From CAZGNZ01 sp964527215 (lineage in GTDB: Bacteria > Fidelibacterota > Marinisomatia > SCGC-AAA003-L08 > JACNLC01): a stretch of 49,048 bases of DNA. The position numbers and the translations under genes are program-made. Each line of letters starts with the position of its first letter. Within the stretch, counting starts at the first letter, position 1. Positions 1 through 7,855 of the stretch are shown piece after piece. Below the pieces are notes generated by a model. It was not told the origin of the DNA. It saw only the letters and a list, made by a program, of their open reading frames with translations, and did not search any database. The DNA lies in assembly GCA_964527215.1 (NCBI GenBank), contig CAZGNZ010000035.1, positions 1-49,048 of the forward strand. The letters run 5' to 3'.

Positions 1-78
1 GTAATATTATTAACTTACACTGATTACCAATCTAGTATTCAGGGGGTGGCCAAATTGTTTATAAACATATCCAACAGA

Positions 79-1494
79 TTACAACTTTGCCTGGGGCATC
101 AGATCCGTAATTGTTCCTGAAATCATTTCTGCAGCCCCGGCGACGGTTTCTGTCAGAGTAGGATGAGGATGAATGGTGAGAGCCAGATCATCAACATCTG
201 CGCCCATTTCGATCGCCAGCATGCCTTCACCGATCAGATCGCCGGCTCCCGGACCCGTAATTCCCACACCCAGTACCTTTCCGGTGTTCGGCTCACTTAG
301 GATCCTGGTGCGGCCTTCCGTTCTGCCCAGGGTCAGCGCCCGGCCGGATGCACTCCAGGGAAATTCTCCCAGTTCAAACGGGATATTGTCTTTTTGCGCC
401 TGGGTTTCAGTGAGACCCGCCCAGGCAATTTCCGGATCAGTAAATATGACCGCAGGAACCGCTGCAGGTTCAAATGCCGATTTTTTTCCGGCAATGACTT
501 CCGCAGCAACCTTCCCTTCGTGGGTAGCTTTATGGGCCAGCATGGGATCACCGGTGACATCACCAATGGCATAAACACGGTCCGTTGATGTCCGGCGGAA
601 TTCATCAACCCTGATAAATCCACGGTCATCTGTTTGAATCCCGGCTGATTCCAAGCCGATTTCTTCTGTATTGGGTTTGCGGCCCACGGAAATCAGCACT
701 GCATCAAATTCGGACTCAATTGCATCTCCGCTGTTTTCCATTCGCACATTGAGATGGTCAGCCCGGGATTGTATTTCAGCCACTTTTGTATTCAGCAGGA
801 TTTTTTTGAATTTTTTCTGAAGATCTCTCGCAAGAGGCTGAACCAGAGCAGGATCTGCACCTGGAAGCAGGGAATCCATAAATTCCACTACGGTGACACT
901 GCTGCCCAGCGCCTGATATGCGGTTCCCATCTCAAGTCCGATATATCCCCCGCCAACCACCAGCAGGCGGGGCGGGACGGCGGAAAGCGCCAGGGCATCC
1001 GTCGAACTCCAGATCCGATCATCATCCGGCAAACCCGGCAGCATCACCGGCCGCGAACCCGTGGCAATGACAATATCATCATATCCCACTCTCTGTTCTC
1101 CATCCGGACTGGTTACCGCAATCTCGCCGGGGGATATAAAACGGGCATTCCCCTGAACGGTCTCCACGTTTCGGGTTCTCGCCAGCTGGCCAACCCCGCG
1201 ATTCAGTCTGCCGACTACCCGCTCTTTCCACTTGCGGATTTTATTCAGATCAATCTCAGGCTCACCATACCGAACGCCCATATTTCGAAGTTCACGGGCA
1301 TCCCGTATCACTTTTGCGATATGCAGCAGCGCTTTTGACGGAATACAGCCGCGATTCAGACAGACGCCGCCCAACACGGGGTCGCGATCAATCAGAAGTA
1401 CTTTTTTACCCAGATCGGCCGCCCGGAATGCCGCGGCATATCCTCCGGGTCCCGCACCAATTACGACAACTTCCTTATGTGATGCTGAATTCAT
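79..1494 (-). CDS. lpd: dihydrolipoyl dehydrogenase (E3)
   Basis: Flavoprotein that reoxidises the dihydrolipoyl group of E2 with NAD+, completing the pyruvate dehydrogenase cycle in the cytoplasm. The 471-aa protein has the usual family length. Seen: an N-terminal FAD dinucleotide motif GAGPGGY (13-19), the redox disulfide CLNRGC (C45/C50), an NAD-binding GGGYIG (181-186) and the C-terminal dimer-interface motif HPHPTLTE, whose second His (about 444) is the expected general base. It is the last gene of the minus-strand aceE-E2-lpd set, 136 nt after E2, so it may also have its own promoter and serve other lipoyl complexes. The ATG is preceded by AAGGA at an unusually short distance, but no other in-frame Met precedes the FAD motif. 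Function is confident. Confidence 0.97.
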   Translation of the reverse strand: MNSASHKEVVVIGAGPGGYAAAFRAADLGKKVLLIDRDPVLGGVCLNRGCIPSKALLHIAKVIRDARELRNMGVRYGEPEIDLNKIRKWKERVVGRLNRGVGQLARTRNVETVQGNARFISPGEIAVTSPDGEQRVGYDDIVIATGSRPVMLPGLPDDDRIWSSTDALALSAVPPRLLVVGGGYIGLEMGTAYQALGSSVTVVEFMDSLLPGADPALVQPLARDLQKKFKKILLNTKVAEIQSRADHLNVRMENSGDAIESEFDAVLISVGRKPNTEEIGLESAGIQTDDRGFIRVDEFRRTSTDRVYAIGDVTGDPMLAHKATHEGKVAAEVIAGKKSAFEPAAVPAVIFTDPEIAWAGLTETQAQKDNIPFELGEFPWSASGRALTLGRTEGRTRILSEPNTGKVLGVGITGPGAGDLIGEGMLAIEMGADVDDLALTIHPHPTLTETVAGAAEMISGTITDLMPQAKL

Positions 1495-1630
1495 TTCCTT
1501 CTCTGTTATTGGTATTATTCATGTTTTCTGCGGCTGTGATTCAAGACGGATATTTATCTGTACCGGTTTTTAAATTCCTAATTTCCATATTTCTCGAACG
1601 CGGTTGACAAACACCCGTTTCCACAGTTGA

Positions 1631-2911
1631 TCAGTCCGACAATTCCCACATCATTCGGGGCAGACTGGACAGGATGTTTCCAAACCGGGTGGTGAAACGC
1701 ACTGCAGCGGCACCGTCAATAACCCGATGGTCATAGGACAGTGAAAACGGCAGGACCAGCCGCGGTTCAAACTGCCCGTCCGAGAACACCGGTTCGGTGC
1801 GAGATCTGGATATCCCCATGATGGCGACTTCCGGAAGATTGACTATGGGCGTAAACTGGGTTCCCCCGATCCCGCCCAGGCTGCTGATACTGAATGTTCC
1901 TCCCTGCAGTTCATCGGGCAGAATCTTGCGGTTCCTGGCCCGGCCGCTGATTTCGGCCAGTTCCCGGGATATGGTTTGAATCCCCTTCTGGTCGACATCC
2001 CGAATCACCGGCACCATTAATCCCTGAGGTGTATCCACAGCCACACCAATGTGGTAATACTGCTTGTGAATCAGATTGGAACCGCTGCTGTCGAGAGAGG
2101 CATTAAAATCCGGAAACTCTTTCAGACAGGCCACCGCTGCCTTCATGAGAAACGGCAGCAGCGTGACGCGTACCGGATTATCCGTAATATCGGTTTTAAA
2201 TCTCTGTCGGAGTGCTTCCAACTCTGTGATATCGGTCTGATCAAACTGGGTAACCTGAGGTGCGGTATTCCAGGATGACTGCATCCGTGAGGCGGTGAGA
2301 CGGCGGATTTTGTTCAGCGGAGTGGATTCCACCTTTCCCCATTTTGAAAAATCGATTTCCGGCTGAGCCGGTGAAATGCCCACCAGAGCAGGTTCCGAGA
2401 GACGCAGTTTGACAAAGCTTTGTACATCGTCTTTTGTAATCCGGCCGTTTTTGCCGCTGCCAGCAATCCGGCTGAGATCCGCGCCGAGTTCTCTGGCGTA
2501 CCTTCTTACCGAAGGCCCTGCAAGAATACTTTTTCCTGGAGACGGGGAGGGTTCGGACGGTTCAGGCGGTTCAGACGGCGGCGCTTCCGCCTTTTTCTCT
2601 GCCGGCGGCTCAGACACGGTCTCGGAAACCACCGGACGGCTCTCTTCAGGAGCTGCGGCTTCTCCTGCATCCTCCTGAACGTCCACCCGAATCAGTTCTG
2701 CACCGGGCGATATCATTGTTCCGGACTTTATCAGCACGTCCGTAACTGTCCCGGAAACACCGGACGGAATCTCCATGGAAGCCTTATCCGTTTCCAGTAC
2801 CATTATCACATCATCGGCGGAAATTTTTGATCCTGCTGAAACCAGAACATCACTGATTTCCACTTCGGTGATCCCTTCACCTACTTCCGGCAGCATAACT
2901 GATTTAATCAT
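1631..2911 (-). CDS. aceF: dihydrolipoamide acetyltransferase (PDH E2)
   Basis: Core acyltransferase of the pyruvate dehydrogenase complex, passing the acetyl group from lipoate to CoA. Domain order in 426 aa: one lipoyl domain (about 1-77, lipoyl lysine K43 in the ETDKASME motif), a Pro/Glu/Ala-rich flexible linker (about 78-130), a peripheral-subunit-binding domain (about 131-166) and the catalytic domain (about 195-426) ending in the DHRVIDGA motif (H395, D399). One lipoyl domain is fewer than the three of E. coli AceF but common elsewhere. It lies between aceE and lpd on the same strand, 86 nt after aceE, which makes it the pyruvate rather than the 2-oxoglutarate or branched-chain E2. A good ribosome site (GGAGCAGGAA) precedes the ATG. 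Confidence 0.95.
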   Translation of the reverse strand: MIKSVMLPEVGEGITEVEISDVLVSAGSKISADDVIMVLETDKASMEIPSGVSGTVTDVLIKSGTMISPGAELIRVDVQEDAGEAAAPEESRPVVSETVSEPPAEKKAEAPPSEPPEPSEPSPSPGKSILAGPSVRRYARELGADLSRIAGSGKNGRITKDDVQSFVKLRLSEPALVGISPAQPEIDFSKWGKVESTPLNKIRRLTASRMQSSWNTAPQVTQFDQTDITELEALRQRFKTDITDNPVRVTLLPFLMKAAVACLKEFPDFNASLDSSGSNLIHKQYYHIGVAVDTPQGLMVPVIRDVDQKGIQTISRELAEISGRARNRKILPDELQGGTFSISSLGGIGGTQFTPIVNLPEVAIMGISRSRTEPVFSDGQFEPRLVLPFSLSYDHRVIDGAAAVRFTTRFGNILSSLPRMMWELSD

Positions 2912-2997
2912 ATTTCCTGCTCCTGTACATTTTTGGAATCCGGGCCGGATACCGGGAACCCTGTCTCCCGCCGGCTGAGTCCGTAAAACAGACCGGG

Positions 2998-5655
2998 TTA
3001 CACATTTACCGGATTGGGTTTTTCCGGATCAATCCCGTATTTCCGAATGGCCTGCTGAACGATGGATTTGTCGGTGGTTCCGGCAGACACCAAAGCATTC
3101 AGCGCTGTTATCACAATATAATACCGATTCACTTCAAAGAATTTACGAAGATTTTCCCGTGTTTCGCTGCGCCCGAAGCCGTCCGTTCCGACTGCCGACA
3201 CCGGACGCCGGACATAGGCTGCAATTTGCTCAGACACCAGTTTGACATAGTCCGATACCGCGATGACGGGCCGGGACCCGTCATGGAGACAGGCTGCCAG
3301 ATAAGATTCCCGGGGTGCTGCGTCAGGATGGAGCAGGTTCCATCGGGTTTGTTCTTCTGCATCTTTTCGAAGTTCACTGTAAGAGGTAACACTCCACAAT
3401 TCAGAACGAATTCCCCAGTCATCTCCCAGCAGTTCAGATGCCGCCTGCACTTCCCTTAAAATGGGACCGCTTCCCAGAAGTGAGATATCAAATTCATCGT
3501 CAGGATCGGATAAGCGATACATCCCTTTTATAATGCCTTCCTCCGCACCGGATGGCATCGCGGGATGAAGATAATTTTCGTTTTCAACCGTGATGTAATA
3601 GAATACATCCTGCTGTTCCTGATACATCCGGCGGTAGCCCTCCCGGATAATCACTGCAATTTCATAGGCATAGGCAGGATCGTAGGCAATGAGGTTGGGT
3701 ACCGCGGTTGCCGCCAGCAAACTGTGACCATCCTGATGCTGCAGTCCCTCACCGGCCAATGTGGTTCTTCCGGCAGTGCCTCCGATCAGGAAACCCCGTA
3801 CTCTCATATCTCCGGCCGCCCAGATGAAGTCACCCACCCGCTGAAATCCAAACATGGAATAAAAGATGAAAAAGGGCACCATATTTACACCGTGGGTGCT
3901 GTAGGACATTCCGGCGGCAATAAAGGATGAAATCCCACCGGCTTCGGTGATGCCTTCCTCCAGTATCTGCCCGGACACATCTTCCCGGTAGTACAGGTAT
4001 TGGTCCGAATCCACAGGATCATACAGCTGTCCAACCCGGGAGTAGATTCCAAGCTGCCGGAACAGGGGGTCGATCCCGAAGGTTCGAGCTTCGTCGGGGA
4101 TGATGGGAACAATATATTTTCCCGCTCCCGGATCTTTTGACAGCAGAGTCAGCAGCCGTACGAACGCCATCGTGGTTGAAATCGCCCGGTCTCCGCTGCC
4201 TTCAAACAGCGACTCAAAAACTTTCGGACTGATTTCCGGCAGGGCGTCGGCAACTGCCTGCCGTGCAGGTTGAAATCCACCCAGCGCTTCTCGCCGTTCC
4301 AGCAGATACTTAATCTCCGGACTGTCCGAATCCGGTTTGTAAAAGGGCGCATGTTTACAGTCGTCATCGGAGATGGGAATATTGAACCGGGTTCTAAAAT
4401 CCAGCAGTTCCTTTTCATTCAGCTTCTTCTGCTGATGAGTGATATTCCGGCCCTCACCGGCTTCTGCCATTCCATATCCCTTGATTGTTCGGGCCAGAAT
4501 TACAGTTGGCTGACCGGTATGGTGCATTGCCTCATTATATGCCGCATACACTTTGGCCGGATCATGTCCCCCAAGGTTCAGTTTCCAGAGTTCCTCATCC
4601 GACATGTGTTCCACCAGCTCCAGCAGCTCCGGATACTTCCCGAAGAAATGTTCCCGAATGTATGCCCCGCCTTCCACGACATATTTCAGCGAATCACCGT
4701 CAACAATTTCTTTCATTCGCCGCACCAGCAGTCCGGATTTGTCCCGTTCCAGCAATGCGTCCCATGCTGACCCCCAGACCACCTTGATTACATTCCAGCC
4801 CGCACCCCGAAAGGCCCCTTCCAGCTCCTGTATGATTTTGCTGTTTCCGCGCACGGGTCCGTCAAGTCGCTGAAGATTGCAGTTGACTACGAAAATCAGA
4901 TTGTCCAGCTGTTCCCTGGCCGCCAGAGTGAGTGCTCCAAGGCTTTCCGGTTCATCCATTTCGCCGTCACCCAGAAACGCCCAGATTTTCCGGTTTGAAT
5001 TCCGAATATGCTTCCGGTCTGTGAGGTAGCGCATGAAACGGGCCTGATAGATGGCCATAATGGGTGCCAGGCCCATGGAAACCGTTGCGAACTGCCAGAA
5101 TTCAGGCATCAGCCAGGGATGCGGATAGGATGACAGTCCGCCGCTGTCACTCATTTCCTGCCGGAATGCCGACAGATTGGCTTCGCTGATTCGTCCTTCC
5201 AAAAATGCACGTGAATAAATCCCGGGGGCCACGTGTCCCTGAAAGAAAATCAGGTCGCTGCCGTCAGGATGTTCAAATCCCCGGAAAAAATGATTAAACG
5301 CCACCTCGTACAGTGTGGCTGATGAAGCAAAAGAAGAGATATGACCGCCGATGCCATGGTGCTCGCGGTTTGCTTTGACAACCATCGCCATTGCGTTCCA
5401 GCGGATAATGGACTTGATCCGCCGCTCAAACTCACGGTTACCGGGATAGCTGGTCTGCTGCGTCACCGGTATGGTGTTCAGATAGGCAGTATTGGGGCTG
5501 TACGGCAGGCGCACCCCGTTGCGACGGGCATAGCGCTGCAGTTTTTCCAAAAGAAAATGAGCCCGCTCCGACCCCTGCGTATCCAGTACGCTCTGCAGGG
5601 ATTCCAGCCACTCCTGCGTTTCTAGAGGATCTGTATCTTTTCTTTGATTATTCAT
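2998..5655 (-). CDS. aceE: pyruvate dehydrogenase E1 component, homodimeric type
   Basis: Thiamine-diphosphate enzyme that decarboxylates pyruvate and acetylates the E2 lipoyl group. The protein is collinear with E. coli AceE (INTIPV, RWNAM, SSYPHPWLMPEFWQF-type blocks) and has the TPP-binding motif that begins GDGEMDEPES and ends in NCN about residues 230-260. The open frame extends upstream to 5694, but I place the start at the ATG at 5653-5655. It has an AGGA ribosome site 8 nt upstream, gives an N-terminus (MNNQRKDTDPLETQEWL) that aligns with AceE, and avoids translating the hairpin just upstream. The product is 885 aa. First gene of the aceE-aceF-lpd set. No PdhR-type regulator is in the window. 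Confidence 0.96.
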   Translation of the reverse strand: MNNQRKDTDPLETQEWLESLQSVLDTQGSERAHFLLEKLQRYARRNGVRLPYSPNTAYLNTIPVTQQTSYPGNREFERRIKSIIRWNAMAMVVKANREHHGIGGHISSFASSATLYEVAFNHFFRGFEHPDGSDLIFFQGHVAPGIYSRAFLEGRISEANLSAFRQEMSDSGGLSSYPHPWLMPEFWQFATVSMGLAPIMAIYQARFMRYLTDRKHIRNSNRKIWAFLGDGEMDEPESLGALTLAAREQLDNLIFVVNCNLQRLDGPVRGNSKIIQELEGAFRGAGWNVIKVVWGSAWDALLERDKSGLLVRRMKEIVDGDSLKYVVEGGAYIREHFFGKYPELLELVEHMSDEELWKLNLGGHDPAKVYAAYNEAMHHTGQPTVILARTIKGYGMAEAGEGRNITHQQKKLNEKELLDFRTRFNIPISDDDCKHAPFYKPDSDSPEIKYLLERREALGGFQPARQAVADALPEISPKVFESLFEGSGDRAISTTMAFVRLLTLLSKDPGAGKYIVPIIPDEARTFGIDPLFRQLGIYSRVGQLYDPVDSDQYLYYREDVSGQILEEGITEAGGISSFIAAGMSYSTHGVNMVPFFIFYSMFGFQRVGDFIWAAGDMRVRGFLIGGTAGRTTLAGEGLQHQDGHSLLAATAVPNLIAYDPAYAYEIAVIIREGYRRMYQEQQDVFYYITVENENYLHPAMPSGAEEGIIKGMYRLSDPDDEFDISLLGSGPILREVQAASELLGDDWGIRSELWSVTSYSELRKDAEEQTRWNLLHPDAAPRESYLAACLHDGSRPVIAVSDYVKLVSEQIAAYVRRPVSAVGTDGFGRSETRENLRKFFEVNRYYIVITALNALVSAGTTDKSIVQQAIRKYGIDPEKPNPVNV

Positions 5656-5694
5656 GGATTTTCCTGTCCTCATTTGTCTGATAAGTACATACAA

Positions 5695-5722
5695 ACAGAA
5701 AAGCCCCGACTGACCGGGGCTT
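5695..5722 (-). terminator. hairpin with T-rich tail between the CBM48 gene and aceE
   Basis: A perfect 8-bp stem, AAGCCCCG/CGGGGCTT (5701-5708 with 5715-5722), with a 6-nt loop is followed on the minus strand by TTTTCTGTTTG. It sits 65 nt after the stop of the CBM48 gene and only about 45 nt before the aceE start. It therefore most likely terminates the upstream gene, and its position inside the probable aceE 5' region also allows an attenuation role. Confidence 0.7.
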
Positions 5723-5787
5723 CATGCGGATATAAAAGAGTATTTCTGATGGCGGGTAAACAGATGGATTCATCGTTTCAGTTCGTA

Positions 5788-6096
5788 TTACACAACTACA
5801 ACTGAATTCTCAACCCCCGGAATGGATGAATGGACATATTTGTCAGCATGCCAGTCATTTTCCCACTGACTGCCGTCAATGAGATAACGGAATTCATATT
5901 CCCGACCTACGGGGAGATCCATTTTAATTGTGTAGTCGCCGTTTTTAAGGCTTTTCATTGGTGTGGACTGCTGATCCCAGTTATTGAAGTCACCAACGAT
6001 ATTGACAGATTCAGCAGATTTTGTCGCGTCTTTAGACAGTTTGAAGGTTACCTTGCAGATAGGTCTGCTCTTCAGATACTGTTTTTTCATTTCCAT
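5788..6096 (-). CDS. small CBM48 / AMPK-beta-like glycogen-binding domain protein
   Basis: A 102-aa protein made almost entirely of one early-set immunoglobulin-like carbohydrate-binding module (about residues 14-95). Typical family signatures are visible: FKL near the start, VNIVGDFNNWD, a central GDYTIKMDLPVGREYEFRYLIDG stretch (about 53-75) and the trailing W..D.....V. It has no catalytic domain, signal peptide or membrane segment, so it is probably a cytoplasmic glycogen- or maltodextrin-binding module, or a regulatory subunit acting with an enzyme encoded elsewhere. No glycogen enzymes are nearby. It appears monocistronic, with a terminator-like hairpin after it. The family is recognised with good confidence; the ligand and role are inference. 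Confidence 0.8.
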   Translation of the reverse strand: MEMKKQYLKSRPICKVTFKLSKDATKSAESVNIVGDFNNWDQQSTPMKSLKNGDYTIKMDLPVGREYEFRYLIDGSQWENDWHADKYVHSSIPGVENSVVVV

Positions 6097-6351
6097 TTCT
6101 GTTCCTTAATTCTTTATGCAGATCCTGTAATACTGCCTGAACCGAATCCGGATCAGCTGAGACCGGACTGTGAGGTCAGGCAAACGCAGACTGACTATTT
6201 CAAAAAGCAATCTTTTGATGTGCCTTTGATACTTCAGGACGATTCGTGGATCCGGTGAGATGTTTCCTTTTAAAAGAACACTATACGCCGTCCTGGGAGC
6301 ATTCAAACCGGCAGAAAATATTTGGGCTGACGGTGCCGGAGTCGAATGTTA

Positions 6352-6432
6352 TAAAAAAAAATGGCACCCCACAAAAAAAAATCAGGATTAGGAGCCAACA
6401 TGATTCCTGGTAATTTAAGTATTGGGTGCCAT
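6352..6432 (-). ncRNA. possible small RNA or long-loop terminator hairpin
   Basis: The arms ATGGCACCC (6361-6369) and GGGTGCCAT (6424-6432) are perfect inverted repeats separated by 54 nt. Read on the minus strand, the closing arm is followed directly by nine T (6352-6360), as in a Rho-independent terminator. The loop contains a second T-rich run. No gene ends just upstream of it on the minus strand, so it could be the 3' end of a short non-coding transcript. The alternative is a decayed element. Weak evidence. Confidence 0.25.
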
Positions 6433-6790
6433 CTGATTTACCAGATCTTTTGCCATGAAACCACAGCATTTAAAGCAATGAATATTTCTAACAATCACCT
6501 CGATTACGCAAGCACTTTTTTTAGGAAATCCGCCTGCTGCGGTGGCCCGCCGACCGGCGAACCTGATCTCCTGCGGTGCTGTCAATAATCAGATCAACCC
6601 GATCGGATGCTGCCTATATCCTGTTCAGTGATCAAATGATCCGTCCTGCAGAACGCCCGTTTCAGGAATTCAGTCGAACAAAGACAGACATCCTCAACAG
6701 GGATATATTAAGAATGATTCGGTTATACAACATACAGTTATATATTAAGTGATTCCGCTATTCAGATGATATTATCCGATTTTTAAAAAG

Positions 6791-6816
6791 AAAAAAACCC
6801 CGGCAAAAACCGGGGC
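6791..6816 (-). terminator. Rho-independent terminator of the nifJ / DHOD-like operon
   Basis: CCCCGG (6798-6803) pairs with CCGGGG (6810-6815) around a short A-rich loop. On the minus strand the stem is followed by seven T. It lies 26 nt past the stop codon of the DHOD-like gene and is a textbook intrinsic terminator. Confidence 0.88.
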
Positions 6817-6841
6817 TTTCATTACTGTCAGCACAGTGGTT

Positions 6842-7846
6842 TTACTGCTGATATGGCGGCTGAAACTCCTTCAGCATTTTAATGTAGTTGGCGCGGGCAA
6901 ATGCACCGGGATCGGATACTTTCTCCATACTCATGCTTCCCCGCATCTGGTCCAGACTTTCATATTCATGATCGTCCATCCATTGTATCAAATCCTGCTG
7001 AAGCTTGGCAATATGATCCGGTCCGTATTTATAAAGGGCTGCGCAAAGCATCGTCACATCTGCACCCGCCATCGTAAGTTTCAGAACATCTTCCGCCGTA
7101 TGAACGCCGGAAGTGGCTGCCAGGTCGTTTCGAACGATATTGCGAAGTACCGCAATCCAACGCAGCGGCAGACGCATGTTGGCAGAGGTACTGAGATTCA
7201 AACTGGATTCAACCTCCAGATTTTCCAGATCAATATCCGACTGATAGAAGCGGTTGAACAGGACCAGGCTGTCTGCCCCGCATTCCTCCAGGCGCTTTGC
7301 AAAATTCGGCAGCGCACTGAAATAGGGACTGATTTTCATGGCAACAGGAATCGAGACCCGCGCTTTGACGGATTTCAGAATATCCAGATACAGATTTTTC
7401 AAATCCGTCCCGTTCTGCTTCGGATCGGTGGGCATGAAGTACACGTTCAGCTCAATGGCATCCGCTCCCACCTGCTCCAGCATACTGGCCTTTTCTGTCC
7501 ATCCGCTGATGGAGACACCGTTCAGGCTGGCGATAATGGGAATTTCCACACTGTTCTTCAGCTGCTGCAGATGATTTAAATATCCCTCAACACCCGGCAT
7601 GAAATCATGCGATTCCGGTAAATAGGAAAGCGCTTCGGCAAAACTTTCGCTGCCATAGCTCAGATAATGCTCCAGTTCTGCATCCTCATGATGGATTTCC
7701 TCTTCGAACAGTGAGTACATCACAATCGCAGGAGCACCGGCATCCTCCAACCGTTTCACCATTCCCAAATCCTTTGACAGCGGGGACGCTGATGGAACAA
7801 GGGGATTGCTTAATTCAAGACCGAGGTAATTGGTTTTTAATCTCAT
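6842..7846 (-). CDS. dihydroorotate dehydrogenase-like flavoprotein linked to PFOR
   Basis: A 334-aa TIM-barrel protein of the dihydroorotate dehydrogenase class 1-like family, expected to bind FMN. Visible features: the N-terminal LGLELSNPLVPSASPLS stretch, IPIIASLNG, DAIELNVY, IPVAMKISPYF with a conserved lysine, and the phosphate-binding end ATSGVHTAEDV..GADVTMLC. It starts 9 nt after the stop of nifJ on the same strand and shares its terminator, so it is co-transcribed with PFOR rather than with pyrimidine genes. This points to a redox or electron-transfer role with PFOR rather than a dedicated UMP-biosynthesis enzyme. A PyrD role cannot be excluded. The family is secure; the substrate is unknown. 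Confidence 0.85.
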   Translation of the reverse strand: MRLKTNYLGLELSNPLVPSASPLSKDLGMVKRLEDAGAPAIVMYSLFEEEIHHEDAELEHYLSYGSESFAEALSYLPESHDFMPGVEGYLNHLQQLKNSVEIPIIASLNGVSISGWTEKASMLEQVGADAIELNVYFMPTDPKQNGTDLKNLYLDILKSVKARVSIPVAMKISPYFSALPNFAKRLEECGADSLVLFNRFYQSDIDLENLEVESSLNLSTSANMRLPLRWIAVLRNIVRNDLAATSGVHTAEDVLKLTMAGADVTMLCAALYKYGPDHIAKLQQDLIQWMDDHEYESLDQMRGSMSMEKVSDPGAFARANYIKMLKEFQPPYQQ

Positions 7847-7855
7847 AAGACCTCC

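Larger units (their letters stand above)
6097..6841. other. 745-nt stretch without a convincing gene
   Basis: Between the CBM48 gene and the DHOD-like gene, both on the minus strand. Short open frames here have no recognisable domain. It holds the terminator of the nifJ operon at its right end (6791-6816), a 9-bp inverted repeat with a poly-T tail (6352-6432, listed separately) and presumably the promoter of the CBM48 gene. I see nothing else in it. Confidence 0.6.

Noticed and set aside
754..1338. Plus-strand open frame antisense to lpd (194 aa), and similar long antisense frames over nifJ and korA
   Set aside because: Low-complexity or unrecognisable translations in the shadow of well-conserved genes, without ribosome sites or domains.
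5656..5694. N-terminal extension of AceE to 5694
   Set aside because: It would translate through the T-rich tail of the hairpin, has no ribosome site, and the AceE family start matches the ATG at 5653-5655.
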